The translations under genes were made by a program, and so were the position numbers. A stretch of 64,000 nucleotides of DNA from Phlyctochytrium arcticum (Eukaryota > Chytridiomycota > Chytridiomycetes > Chytridiales > Chytridiaceae): assembly GCA_025602905.1 (NCBI GenBank), contig JAHLKI010000014.1:186001-250000 (forward strand), in the 5' to 3' direction. The notes below the pieces were generated by a model, which saw only the letters and a list, made by a program, of their open reading frames with translations, was not told the DNA's origin and did no database searches. Shown here piece by piece: positions 35,601-45,609 of the stretch. Position 1 is the first letter of the stretch. Each line of letters opens with the position of its first letter.

Positions 35601-38600
35601 TTAGCATAATGAAGAATGAGGAGCGGCAAAATCACCCTCATTTTCCCCAATCCCATGTTCAACTGTGAAATTGCTCCTGGGTGCTCCATCAAGTGTTGCG
35701 CAAATATCGCCTGTTCCGGACGAATTTGCAGCCTTCCTTCAGTCTCGAAGACTAACCACCGAGGGTGATCCGATGGCTTCCATTTCCGCACACATGTCAA
35801 CTCTTGAATAAGCCGGTCGCTCTGCGAATTTTTACACGCCCAGATCCGACGAAGTCGATCGCGAAGGATACTGAGGGACAAAAATACTTGCGCTGCTTCC
35901 TGAAAGTTCATGCGGGCGTTCACAAACAGGAACGGGTTAAGGGCCTCAATGTGCTGATCTTCAATGGTGCTTCGTAAGATATCGGTGAAGCACAACTTTG
36001 GAACACGATTGACCGATTTCAACAGATTGTGCCGCTCCCGCATGTCTTCCGGCACTGTGGCTATCACCATATTAAGATAGACATTCATCGTATGATATTT
36101 ACCCTCGACATCCATAGTGATGCCTTCAATCCTATCCCAGATATCCCAACGCTCGTCTACGTTCTGCTGCATCGATCTTTGGTGACTGTCCCAAGATGCC
36201 TCCAGTTCCAGGTACAAATCACGTTCCAGCTTTGCTGGATCTGGCCGAACGGAAAGCGGAAAATCAGCATTGACTTTATCCGAAGTGACGTTAATCACCA
36301 TAAAGCACAATTCATTTTCGAAGTTCTCCACAACTTCTTGTTCGACGGGACATTGCGGAATCTGTATCAGTACATCCTGAGGTGGACGCCATGGCTGAAT
36401 TTGGCACAGGAATGGACCACGGACCTCATTGGGACGCAACCACCGCCTGACGCGATTCGATGGCTCTTGGGAAGCGAGTTGTCGTCGATGCTGCGACCCG
36501 CTCACGGCAAATTCTTCGCTGACGTAGTACACTGGTGGTGGCAAGACATCTTCAGTCGTGTATAGAAAGGCCAAGCGGTTTGATTCGTATAGAAGCTGCT
36601 CACAGAGCAACGCTAGTGCTGGTTCACGAGAAGACAAGTCTGCAACATTTTGCAGCTTTCGAGTTTCATCATGGCTGAGAGGTCGGTTGACCCAGCACTG
36701 CCGGATAGCGTCAATGGCTGCCTCCGAACCTGTCATGCAAAGAAAGGTATCCGGAACCATGGTGCCTGCTCCCGCAAAAATGGCGCTTAGCTGCAATCGA
36801 CTATTGATGGAAGTCGCCCTTAAAAGCTGCTGTTGGGTGTCCAATTGGTAGACCAGGGAAGGTATTTGCGCATGATAAGCCTCGCTAACATTGATTCGAG
36901 GTCCGTTGCTTTGGTCAACTTCAACAATGCCGTCTGGCACAATAATCTTGATTTCTAGCTCCTTCAAAAGCCTTTGGGTTGAGGGAACTTCCTCCAGAAC
37001 CAAATAATGGGAGAAGCTTGGCAGGATCTGGTCTAACTGCTGATATTCAGCTAGTCGGTATCCCGAATGCTCAACACTTAACAAGCTTTGCCCGGATGTG
37101 TAGAAACTGAGTGAATAACGGGGTAGGTGTACGATCGTTGCGCAGTCACTGCTTTCCAGCGTGTGCAGATATTGTACTTTTTCGAACTTGGCAAGTATTT
37201 GCAAGGTTTTGCAGGATTCGATGTCGTAAACGATGAAGCGCGATAGGTCCAGCTGCCTCATTTCGTCAAGAGGTTTCTGTCTGTCGGCTTCGGGCACTTG
37301 ATAGCAATTGATCTGACCGGCAGAAAGCTGACAGAAGAAATCTGTAGACCGATCGTTGTATACGATTGGCCGCATCACTAGCACTTTCTCAGATCTGCAA
37401 ATCCAATGGCTATGCATTTGACGCAGTCGAACGGGAAGGTCTTGAACCCAGTTTTCTTCTTTAGACATGTCGATCAAATCAAACTTCCAACCAGTCCGTG
37501 TATCAGTTTCGGCGATCAAAACATCATCGTCAAGGATGCTAAACTCGTAGATAAAATGTAGGTCGTTCCGCATGGCTGTCGTGAATGTCGTATCGGACTT
37601 TACGACTTCAAAATTCCTTTCTCCAAATGACCGTCGATACAGATGATTATCTAGTATTTGTTGTGGGAGGCGACCCGGTGGGAATCCATTGACCAAAAGC
37701 ACACCAGTTAAAAGGTTAATGGCATAATGGTCGGCTTGTTCTCCTTCCTCGGTTTCAAAACAGTATGAGCGAGCTTCCTGTTCATCTATTTCGACTTCCG
37801 TCCAGCTCAGGGCGCTCGGGGCTTCAGTAATGACCATGCGGAGCGCATCCGTTAACAAACATCCGTCTTCCAGCACGAACGTGATCAGTGTCCCAAGATG
37901 ATGCGCCATAACGGCACGTACAGATACAAGAATTTCAGCCAAATCATCCTTGAATGTACTTTCCTCGCTGTATACCATTCCATTGTGAAATCGTACAACG
38001 TTCCGGCAAAGCTCGGCTGCCTCCTCCACCTGGATTTCGCCTATCTCACCGACGCTAGTAACTGCATAACCGATCATCAAACACTCTTTTGCTCGGAGCT
38101 CAAGTAGCCGCTCGGTGGGAATATCTCCCATTTGTGCGCGGATCAGGTCGGCCCATTGTAAAGCGGTATGAGTCAAATCTCTAGATATTTCGCGACTGCG
38201 CGATTCGAGAAACTGCGAGCAAAACGCGGCTAATTCTCCCAAAATGATGATCGCTTTGTGATTTCGGGGTGTTTGACGTAACTCATTTGCAATAGACTGT
38301 AACTCCCGTTGAAAGACAGTGGCTCCATCAAAATCAATCAGATCCGTTTGCCATTTCGCGCGCATGCCTGCTCCAGGGATGTGTACCAAATCTCCCAGTT
38401 GAAACGCTGCCATGCGAATGACGGTGCGCACGTAAGGCGCGTCTAACGGAAGAGACCTTTCGTTTATGGCATTGATCAATTTTCGAAACTGCTGACATCC
38501 AAAACTTCGCAGCGATCCGAAAACCAAAAAACCTTGTTTGGTAAAAACATCCGTTGGACTATCGCTTTGCTTTGCAAAAACAAGATTTCCACGTGCACTT

Positions 38601-41122
38601 CCACTTGAACCTGAAGCTGATGCTGGATACTCCAAGGCCCATTGGAACTTGTCCTCTTTGTATTCAACAAAATAGCTGCGAACTAACCCCTTTTGTACTT
38701 TAAACGGATTGTAGAAGGTTCTGTGGGCGATGTCATTTGATGAAACTTCTGGAAACCACATCTTTTGAATCCCTTGCGAGATTGCATCAACTGAACCAGG
38801 CCCAAAATAGTTGGGCACTTCCAGACCAAGGGGATAGTTGACCAGATCATTATCATCAAAGTGTCGCCCCGAGTATTGCTCGTAATGGTCTTGCCACGTG
38901 TGCCTTGTTTGGGTTTGAAGCATAGCCTGAATTTTGTCCGCCTCAAGAAAGGGCTGTTGTGGCACCAATGTCTCTTGCGATGAAAACAAAATCTTGAAAA
39001 GTGATTGAAGGGAGTATGGCATCATGAGGAAAAACAAAATCCTTTTTGCAGGTGCCTCCTCCTGTGGAAGTGGTGCAATGAGAAATTTTGGTGGCTGTAG
39101 CACAGCTTTTAGTTCTTCGTTCTTTGCGTTCAGCCGCCGCTTTGTTGAGCTCAGTGAGTCCTCCCATGAATCACGGGCTGATCGCGCGGATCGGGTTGCT
39201 GCGGAATTTCGAGTATTGTAGGAGTAGATACGGTCAAAGTCGTATTTCGCTTGACGAAGACCTTCACGGACCCCTTCCAACTCTTGTTCCAAGCCTCTTA
39301 TCACCGATCGCAGTTCCTTCGCCTGTTGCTGCTTTCCTTTGACCTGCTGCATGTATTTCAAGCATCGTTTTTCCGTATCAGCCTGCTCGGCATGCCACTG
39401 GTTGCGTACTGCTGCGCTAGTGGCAACGAATTCATCTGCGAAATCAAAAGTCCCAGTAGGATCATTCAAATCAAAAACAGTGGCCCTTGGTGCAGCGGCG
39501 TTATGATTACGAATATATTTTGCAACTTGAAATGCTGCCTCTTGAGCAGTTCTGTCGGCCAGCACGCAATTGCTCAACTGTCTCCATTCCAAAGGCATTT
39601 TGTACTGCTTGACAATTGGGATATTCATGCACACTTGCTTGTGAACCAGACAAAGTGCGATCCACGTCGCTAGTAAGACATCACTTCGCAACATTGCAAA
39701 CATCTGGTGTTGCGAACCGCATCCAGCATTGATCCAGACTTGCACAGCTTTGTCATAATAAGTCACGAGGAGCTGAAGGACTTCCATGTCAGTTTCGGTT
39801 AAGCTCGGAGAGGCATGCACACCCAATCCATCCACTCGTTCAAGAAAAAGTCGCTTCACCAGCGCAAAGCGTAACAGATACACATCGGTTTGTGCTACGC
39901 TGGGTGTCTCACTCACAAGAGATTGCATGGCCGTTAAAACAAGCGGCAAAGAAGAGTCTTCTACCGCGGGAAGCAAACCTAAATTTGCCCGTGTGCGCTT
40001 CAATATTTCGTCCATGTCCTCCATGTCCGCCCGAGGTTGTTGGCCGGCCGCGTTCAGTAGTTCAAGATTGGGATCACAATGCGCCCGCGCAAATTCTGGG
40101 ATAGAAGTAATTCTCATGGCTTTGCGTTCCTCCTTTCCAGCACTGTCAAGGACTTTGTCAAGCGTGTTACGAGCGGTAATCACACGATGAGAAGCGGTAG
40201 TGAACTTGGTATTGGGGCACGGCGCGAGATCGAGACGGAGGATCGACAGAGCGATGTCGTCCAGCATTGAAAAAATAATATCGATACCATCCACTGACAT
40301 GGTCGAGGGCTTGTCTGCCATTAACAACACTTGTTGCTCCAAAATTGAAAGCTTGAGTTGGACAAGAATTCTTTCGAAAAGTTTCCCCGCGGGAAGTAAC
40401 GATGTGCAGGCCGCCCTGACTAAAGGCCACGACGTAGCTCGTAACTCACATCCAGTATGCCTTCCAACATCGGTTGTGCCCCCTAGAATTGAACCTTCCG
40501 CAGCGGCTCCCTCGCCGCTCATTTCTTTGAGAGTCGCCCACGCAGCATGCAGAATAAATGCAGGTGTCTTTTGATGGCCTTCTCCCTTTGCTGCGCTTCT
40601 TTGTTTCCCGGTAACAAGTTTTGCATCTTGCATAGCTTTGCCGAAGAGCTCGTAAAAGTCGGGGATATTCTCAGGGCTCACCATCCCCAGGTCAACCTCA
40701 AAATGGTTCTGGGAGCATGCAGCAACGTCAATCGAAGCTTTGCGCCTATAATGCACTACAGTCCATTCATCCAACCCGATGAGTCGATACTGTCTGAACG
40801 AACCATTCTCGACCGGATCACTCAAAAGCACACATCCGTAGTCGGGGCACCAAATTGGTCCCCCCTTGAGCGGATCCAACTTCAAGGTAGATATCGCCGT
40901 TTTGTAGCTATCGAGTTCATACTTTGTGAATGCATCGACTTCCGCGGCCTCTTCCTTACTGTTCACGACGTTTAGCAATGCCGCTCCATCCGTAAGGAAG
41001 ACAATCGACTTATTGATCGTCGCCTGATCTTGGGAACTGGGTGGTTTCTGATGCCAAATATGGAAAAGTTCCTCGTTCATCTTTTCGGGAATGAGAGAGA
41101 GAAGGGCTGGAGAAGGAGTCAC
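32618..41122 (-). CDS. Giant DUF3638/DUF3645 family protein
   Basis: A single uninterrupted 8.5-kb frame of 2834 aa. Three regions match the DUF3638/DUF3645 family, large eukaryotic proteins with a helicase-like P-loop core and no settled function (some entries are labelled ubiquitin hydrolase-like). Near residue 1820 is RPEQAIFAQHLMEHPGAIS followed by LNMGLGKMRVILPLLI, the place of the family's NMGEGK(S/T) P-loop. Near 2130 is VPFRAANVP followed by HPDVSIMLTTLAYYY. Near 2290-2460 are IGFSGTNDNHRLLP, ALIDTGSLL, then FDDARTRGADMK and LTLGPKMTKDRLMQGAGRLR, resembling an arginine-finger motif. Residues about 575-660 form a Lys/Glu/Arg-rich coiled coil. The P-loop lacks the usual Ser/Thr after Lys. 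It follows the helicase-AAA gene on the same strand. The start is the first ATG; upstream exons are not excluded. Confidence 0.88.
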   Translation of the reverse strand: MTPSPALLSLIPEKMNEELFHIWHQKPPSSQDQATINKSIVFLTDGAALLNVVNSKEEAAEVDAFTKYELDSYKTAISTLKLDPLKGGPIWCPDYGCVLLSDPVENGSFRQYRLIGLDEWTVVHYRRKASIDVAACSQNHFEVDLGMVSPENIPDFYELFGKAMQDAKLVTGKQRSAAKGEGHQKTPAFILHAAWATLKEMSGEGAAAEGSILGGTTDVGRHTGCELRATSWPLVRAACTSLLPAGKLFERILVQLKLSILEQQVLLMADKPSTMSVDGIDIIFSMLDDIALSILRLDLAPCPNTKFTTASHRVITARNTLDKVLDSAGKEERKAMRITSIPEFARAHCDPNLELLNAAGQQPRADMEDMDEILKRTRANLGLLPAVEDSSLPLVLTAMQSLVSETPSVAQTDVYLLRFALVKRLFLERVDGLGVHASPSLTETDMEVLQLLVTYYDKAVQVWINAGCGSQHQMFAMLRSDVLLATWIALCLVHKQVCMNIPIVKQYKMPLEWRQLSNCVLADRTAQEAAFQVAKYIRNHNAAAPRATVFDLNDPTGTFDFADEFVATSAAVRNQWHAEQADTEKRCLKYMQQVKGKQQQAKELRSVIRGLEQELEGVREGLRQAKYDFDRIYSYNTRNSAATRSARSARDSWEDSLSSTKRRLNAKNEELKAVLQPPKFLIAPLPQEEAPAKRILFFLMMPYSLQSLFKILFSSQETLVPQQPFLEADKIQAMLQTQTRHTWQDHYEQYSGRHFDDNDLVNYPLGLEVPNYFGPGSVDAISQGIQKMWFPEVSSNDIAHRTFYNPFKVQKGLVRSYFVEYKEDKFQWALEYPASASGSSGSARGNLVFAKQSDSPTDVFTKQGFLVFGSLRSFGCQQFRKLINAINERSLPLDAPYVRTVIRMAAFQLGDLVHIPGAGMRAKWQTDLIDFDGATVFQRELQSIANELRQTPRNHKAIIILGELAAFCSQFLESRSREISRDLTHTALQWADLIRAQMGDIPTERLLELRAKECLMIGYAVTSVGEIGEIQVEEAAELCRNVVRFHNGMVYSEESTFKDDLAEILVSVRAVMAHHLGTLITFVLEDGCLLTDALRMVITEAPSALSWTEVEIDEQEARSYCFETEEGEQADHYAINLLTGVLLVNGFPPGRLPQQILDNHLYRRSFGERNFEVVKSDTTFTTAMRNDLHFIYEFSILDDDVLIAETDTRTGWKFDLIDMSKEENWVQDLPVRLRQMHSHWICRSEKVLVMRPIVYNDRSTDFFCQLSAGQINCYQVPEADRQKPLDEMRQLDLSRFIVYDIESCKTLQILAKFEKVQYLHTLESSDCATIVHLPRYSLSFYTSGQSLLSVEHSGYRLAEYQQLDQILPSFSHYLVLEEVPSTQRLLKELEIKIIVPDGIVEVDQSNGPRINVSEAYHAQIPSLVYQLDTQQQLLRATSINSRLQLSAIFAGAGTMVPDTFLCMTGSEAAIDAIRQCWVNRPLSHDETRKLQNVADLSSREPALALLCEQLLYESNRLAFLYTTEDVLPPPVYYVSEEFAVSGSQHRRQLASQEPSNRVRRWLRPNEVRGPFLCQIQPWRPPQDVLIQIPQCPVEQEVVENFENELCFMVINVTSDKVNADFPLSVRPDPAKLERDLYLELEASWDSHQRSMQQNVDERWDIWDRIEGITMDVEGKYHTMNVYLNMVIATVPEDMRERHNLLKSVNRVPKLCFTDILRSTIEDQHIEALNPFLFVNARMNFQEAAQVFLSLSILRDRLRRIWACKNSQSDRLIQELTCVRKWKPSDHPRWLVFETEGRLQIRPEQAIFAQHLMEHPGAISQLNMGLGKMRVILPLLILHYANEGQPIPRVHVLSPLLRETIEYLHLHLSASVLGIAILEQPFHRQVNLTAAHVKLLMQSGRRVRRMCCQVVAPEQRLSLEMKLQELELNGVQDTPDALRLLFQQKFVNMFDESDALLSYRFQFIYAVGTPASLDELSTRSTICQALLRTLKEDPAVHQLLTIPNFADLVAPNSPCEFGLLRLTGMSSSDEKRIKLRQTVLHALMQSPPYELTRLRDWCNKSRNNLKQVAKFVIFDESKDKCKLKSRLIAIDSDLWGQVLALRGFLGFGIMEFCLEQRNQVDYGIDPRRLTKRMAVPFRAANVPSERSEFNHPDVSIMLTTLAYYYDGLSKENVRSALKSCLGMGLPAQQRYYTDWIQPIKADLTQNELEMIGDVGRIDLSNAVQFQLLYRKLHRSTELINFWLKVLVLRRDTAQFPQRIGATSWNIADGSHAIGFSGTNDNHRLLPLQVRQHEPAIDSIQGTNGRMVQLLIDHTLETCTLPTQHEPIIWKSLLIFALQGKYSALIDTGSLLAGASNEDAARFLISKTEDFDMKFKGVFYFDSNFAGGGNWMVLDRSTKQVMSRERSPIRDDAAFILFDDARTRGADMKMQYNAVALLTLGPKMTKDRLMQGAGRLRMLGRQQKLVVVATTDIAQNVCSITGASTMQIRDVLQWVMSTTELANKAGLYQWVQQGFTFCTNEGVPIDEDWSLETNYESPVQKISVAEHVANRVGMSADLMFVKVAARGVELGRDVLISSSAWDQMCERELQVERENEAEVAREVPCVKALPEKTWDYSAILQATSVQDLEPFVKFEHIAQSIKRMLVPADLAKVGWQRTNVFATLNFLTTVEIGVGFSANDFIRLIDMVLLIQNEEEQWDLLLLSDKEADAILEIFWGKTLPDNVALVNLTQLRIQMDSNDVDGSASDYMHIGEFQCPEADQGLAALQLFNGETTYSTPERKAALRSMIKAAPHGVASATLQELVSARGRMHDWFYSDLERIIYESLIEQVPIAVRS

Positions 41123-41145
41123 AGACTCACAGTTATGCTCGAGAA

Positions 41146-41234
41146 GTGCAAATCGTAATGTTCAGGAATTAGCAAGGCAGGATGGTCGGGTGCCAATCGT
41201 AATGTTCAGGAATTAGCAAGGCAGGATGGTCGGG
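41146..41234. repeat. 44-bp tandem duplication upstream of the DUF3638 gene
   Basis: Two adjacent copies (about 41146-41189 and 41190-41233) differ at one base near their left end. Each contains AATCGTAATGTTCAGGAATT followed by AGCAAGGCAGGATGGTCGGG. The array begins only 24 bp upstream of the start codon, so it lies in the 5' UTR or core promoter. Confidence 0.93.
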
Positions 41235-41303
41235 AGAAATTGCGGGTTTCCTTTGAGAACAGCGATTGACAGTTCTAGTCCAGTGTCAATGCGCATTGCG
41301 CGC

Positions 41304-41372
41304 GGTACCTTCCGTACAAAACGGCATGTGCAAGAGTGGTACGTTCCCGCACAAAACTGCATGTGCAAGATT
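41304..41372. repeat. 34-bp imperfect tandem duplication
   Basis: Two adjacent copies start with GGTACCTTCCGTACAAAACG (41304) and GGTACGTTCCCGCACAAAAC (41338). Both end in GCATGTGCAAGA. They differ at about four positions, so they are older than the nearby 44-bp duplication. Confidence 0.85.
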
Positions 41373-42278
41373 TGATGTATATTTTCGAAAGTCGCACACA
41401 GCTCCATTTGATTAGCTCCACTTGCGATCAACCACTGACAGTATGGGATTTCCGGGATTGCAGCCATAATCTTCTTTGTTATTTTGATTGGCCATGCTGG
41501 CTTTGGTATAACCAAGTTCACTGGACAGTACAGGGTAACACCCGGCCATACCACGATCCAAAAATCAAATGTTTCGAGATTCCCACTGACAGGTGTTCCA
41601 GGTTGTCACAGCGGATTACGGCGCATGCCAGATGGAGCCTGAGAACACGTCTTGCACCAAAATGACAGCAGTCATACCAGCTTGGCCTGGTCCACTTGGA
41701 AGATTTCGCACGTCGAATTACAGAATCGCAACAATCAAGCCTTGGATGTAGGGGAAGAAGATTAGCCCTGAACCGAAGACGCATATGGTGGACATTCTGC
41801 GATTACAGGTTGAGGGCAGTAACAAAAATCAAGTTCTTAGTCAACATCCCAATTGCAAAGCTTCATAGAGTGCGGCATAATCCACATCGTAATAAAGTCG
41901 TTCCGTACTCTGGCATTAATGGGCATTAGCTTTGAACGTACCCATTTCAAGTACATATACATGTTCACACGTCCTTGCGGGATTGCCACCTGGCCCTTCG
42001 GACTGTTCTGCGGCCAAACCTTGCAAGATAGAGGAAACATCCTCTTCAGGAATAATAACAACGGTATAGGGACGCCTCGATGGCATGTTAACGACGAACC
42101 TGGCGATGTCCTACCTGTGTGAATTCCAGTCGGAGAAGCGGTGAGAAATCTGGTGTCGGCGGCCCGGCTGAATCATTTGCACAGCCACCAATCGGCGCTC
42201 TTCCCTCAAAATTCCACAGTCGATTTTCAAGTAACCAATCACATTTCTACCGTTCATTCCAGAGGCATTTGAAGGAAG

Positions 42279-44181
42279 ATGTATCCAGGACAATTTGGTT
42301 CTCAGCGGCCTCCGCAACGACCACCGCAACAGTTTTATCAGCCACCACCTGGAGGATACGCGCAAGCCCCTCAGCAACAAGGATTCTATAACAATGGCTA
42401 TCCACCACCCCAACAACAGCAGCAGGGAGGGTATGGGGGGTACGCCCCGCCCCCGCAACCACCGGCAGGAGGTGGTTATGGCCAGTATAATCAACCACAG
42501 TACGCCCCGCCAGGAGGTCCACCTCGCGATCAGAGTGCCAACGGCTACGCTTATGATCCAAACGGACCTCCACCGCCTGCGTATGCGCCTCCCGTACCCC
42601 ACGTCCCGCCCCCAGCCAACATGCCCCCAGCTCCTTCGGGTCCTTATGAACCCGTTGTGCATCATCGGCCCCCGCCACCTCCAACGGGGTGGCCGCAGCA
42701 GCAACCACAGTGGCAGCAGCCCAATCAGCAGTACTTCCAACAGACGGCTCGTAAGTTTTGTTGTTTTGATGGTGGATGGTGATTTGGATTGGTGTCATTG
42801 GGTCCCTTGACGCTCCTCGGCATTCTTATGGAGTATAAAAGGACCATCTAATGACCGCGTAAGCTAATGGCTCGTTTCCGTCCTGTACGATTAGCCTACC
42901 TATCGACATGTTCTGGAAACAAGAAGGCACTGCTAGTGGGTGTGAATTATAAAGGAACAAAATCTGAGCTCCGCGGTAAGTCCGTCGATATCATGACGCT
43001 ACTTTCATCCCAAATCGAAACTAAGAGAATTTGGTGAAGGTTGCATCAATGATGTTCAGAATATGAAGAACTTTCTGACAACCAAGTTTGGATTTCGGGA
43101 TGACCCGGAACACATGCTCTGTCTCACGGATGATCAAACCAATTGGCACCTTCGACCCATGCGCCAAAATATTTTGCAGGCCATGCAATGGTTGGTCCGC
43201 GGCTGCAAAGCGGGTGATTCTCTGTTTTTCCACTTCAGGTACCCAGTGATTTGTATTTCCAGAGATGTCGTCGGACTTATTCTATGAACATAGTGGCCAC
43301 GGATCGCAGCAGGCGGATACGGATGGTGATGAGAGTGATGGGCAAGATGAAACAATTTGTCCAGAGGACTATGCAAAAGCGGGAATGATCACTGACGATG
43401 TAAAGTCCTCTTCTTTTATCATCATCGTTTGGCCGTCTGATAAATGGTCCTTTTATTTTCAGGATATGAATGCCATTTTGGTTAGGTCTTTACCACCCGG
43501 TGTTCGTATGACTGCATTATTTGGTAAGCTTATTCTTGTATCGTCAGCAGGTCTTTGGTAGTATCTAATATATTACCCTATATTAGATTGCTGTCATAGC
43601 GGCTCATCTCTTGATCTCCCATTCACCTACCTTCCCGATGGCCGACTGAAGGAAAAGACTGCCATCTCTCGTCTTGGCGGCGCGGCCAAAACCGTCGGAG
43701 AGGGTTTCCTCCGCGGTGGCGTTATGGGCGCTGGAATGAGCCTTTTCAAAGCCGCTAATTCTTTAGGAAATTTGGGTGGCGGGCCCAGTAAAGAGCAGTT
43801 GCAGGCAACTAAGGGAAACCAATTTGCGGATGTCGTGATGATTTCCGGATGTAAAGATACGCAGACGAGTGCCGATGCTACTATTGCTGGTATGTTCCAT
43901 TCATAAGTACCTGCCTCTAAGAACAGTCATGTTTATTCATCTATTGCATTCAGGAAATAACACCGGGGCAATGACTTATGCATTTACAACGGCTTTATCC
44001 CAATACCATTCACCGGCATATGGTCAGCTTTTGGGAGAGATTCGAAATCTGCTACAAGGGAAATTTTCCCAACGTCCGCAATTGTCGACTGGACGGTACG
44101 TTAATTACCTTTTCTTCCAATCGCAATGTATACTAACGTTACCGCAGAATGATGGACATGAACCAGATTTTCATTATGTAG
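42279..44181 (+). CDS. MCA1: Metacaspase (type I, Pro/Gln-rich prodomain)
   Basis: Caspase-fold cysteine protease, Ca-dependent and Arg/Lys-specific in the family, linked to proteostasis and stress-induced death. Eight exons: 42279-42750, 42895-42975, 43040-43238, 43294-43399, 43463-43523, 43587-43889, 43954-44095 and 44148-44181. They sum to 1398 nt, or 465 aa. Residues 1 to about 157 form a Pro/Gln/Gly/Tyr-rich prodomain with QQ and PPP runs and no zinc finger. The p20 domain begins at GNKKALLVGVNYKG. The catalytic His is in FHFSGHGSQQAD and the catalytic Cys in ALFDCCHSGSSLDLP. Both motifs are rebuilt exactly across introns, which supports the model. A Gly-rich linker precedes the C-terminal p10 part (NQFADVVMISGCKD, then NTGAMTYAF). 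The gene is divergent from the DUF3638 gene. Confidence 0.93.
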
Positions 44182-45609
44182 CCTGTGTAAAAATGGCATG
44201 TACATACAACACTTTAGCCTACCTTCATCTACCTTTAAAATAGCTAGGTTTGCCAATGTAGTAATAACATGGTTTTCTTGGAGTCGCCGCTGAACGCCTT
44301 CGACACAGCCTTCGACATTTAAAGAACAGCACAACGAGGGAAAGCGGACACTCAATTTGGACCAAATCAAGCATGGTGTTTGTCGCCGGTGGATTCGTGG
44401 CGGGCTTTCAAGGAGCCTCTTCCATGCCGTACCCCCTTTATATATCTGAGTTGAACCCACTGACCCAAATATCCAAAATCCGGAGGTTACCGGAGGTGCA
44501 TAAGTGGGTTGTGCAACGTATCCGGGAATACCCGAACCTATGGAGTTTCAGCAGACATATACAACTAGGTTATCCAGGTTTAAACTTTGACTTTGACTTT
44601 TGTTGCGGCCCACCTATGTCATAAAGGGCGTAATGGCGCCATTGATGGAAGCATATTCGAGTACCGTACTCGCCTTGATTAAACAAGGCATGTAGTTAGT
44701 ACCAGGTAGTTTTGATACGAAATGCAAATATTGTACTTATTTGTGAACATGGGAAATCCCAATTAAAATTAAATCTACCCTCTTCTATACGTTCAGCATT
44801 CATCACATGTACAACTGACTTTTAGGTTTCAAAGGAAAATCCCATCCTCTTCGGTGGGTACAGCCCCTCCGAAGCCCTTTGAGGTCCTCGGAGAAATATC
44901 AAAGGAGTGATACCCATACTTTGCGGAGCAATTTATTCCTCGAAATCATAATTAAAAAGACAAGTCCCGCTTCCGGGAGGAAAAAACAAATAGTGAAGGT
45001 CTAGGTAGGACGCAGAAAAAAAAAGTTTTAAGTAGAAGAAACAAATCAATCATGTTTTGCTGCTATAAATTCTGGCTAATTTGTTTACCTTCTGAGCATC
45101 TCGGATAATTTACTTTCAGGGATGAATCGGTCAGCCTTCGAAGGGAGGCGGATCAAAAAGCGTGTAGCTATTTTCAGCCTTGAGACTACGACATCAGCGG
45201 GACCCACGACCCTTCCACGTCACTTATGGGATCAAAACATCACAATTTAAACCATTAACAGTCCGACCGAATTTAGGCATAATAGCTAACCGTCTCGGAT
45301 TTTGTTTTTCCGGATAACCTTGGATTCATAAAACTTTTTATAGGGATTGGGCCATGCAACGAGAAGGGTATTTGCGGGACAACTACGTGCGGGAGATGAG
45401 TGGGGCGAAATCGAAAATGCCCGGCAGAATAAGTAAAGTTGTTTGTTTGTCCGGATTGGAAGGCCTCAAAGTTTCAATAAATGGCAGCCACTCGGGAAGA
45501 TTTTCCCTGGTTCCTCAGCGCTACATAACCAGCATCCTCTTCCAAATCATTCCTCCTTCTCCTATCTAATATTATCTTCCCGAATCCCAACTTATTCACA
45601 AGCTTTGCC
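44182..45609. other. Intergenic region, nothing recognised
   Basis: About 1.4 kb of AT-rich sequence. Open frames at 44101-44460 (minus) and 44373-44624 (plus) show no domain or exon structure. A short imperfect hairpin lies near 44867-44893 (CTCCGA..TCGGAG). The right end includes the cyclin promoter. Confidence 0.4.

Larger units (their letters stand above)
41123..42278. other. Divergent intergenic region with tandem duplications
   Basis: This is the shared 5' region of the minus-strand DUF3638 gene and the plus-strand metacaspase. It holds two separate small tandem duplications (listed separately) at 41146-41234 and 41304-41372. No additional gene is supported. Confidence 0.5.

Noticed and set aside
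44863..44900. Small hairpin as a terminator or MITE
   Set aside because: The stem is only six base pairs with no flanking duplication.
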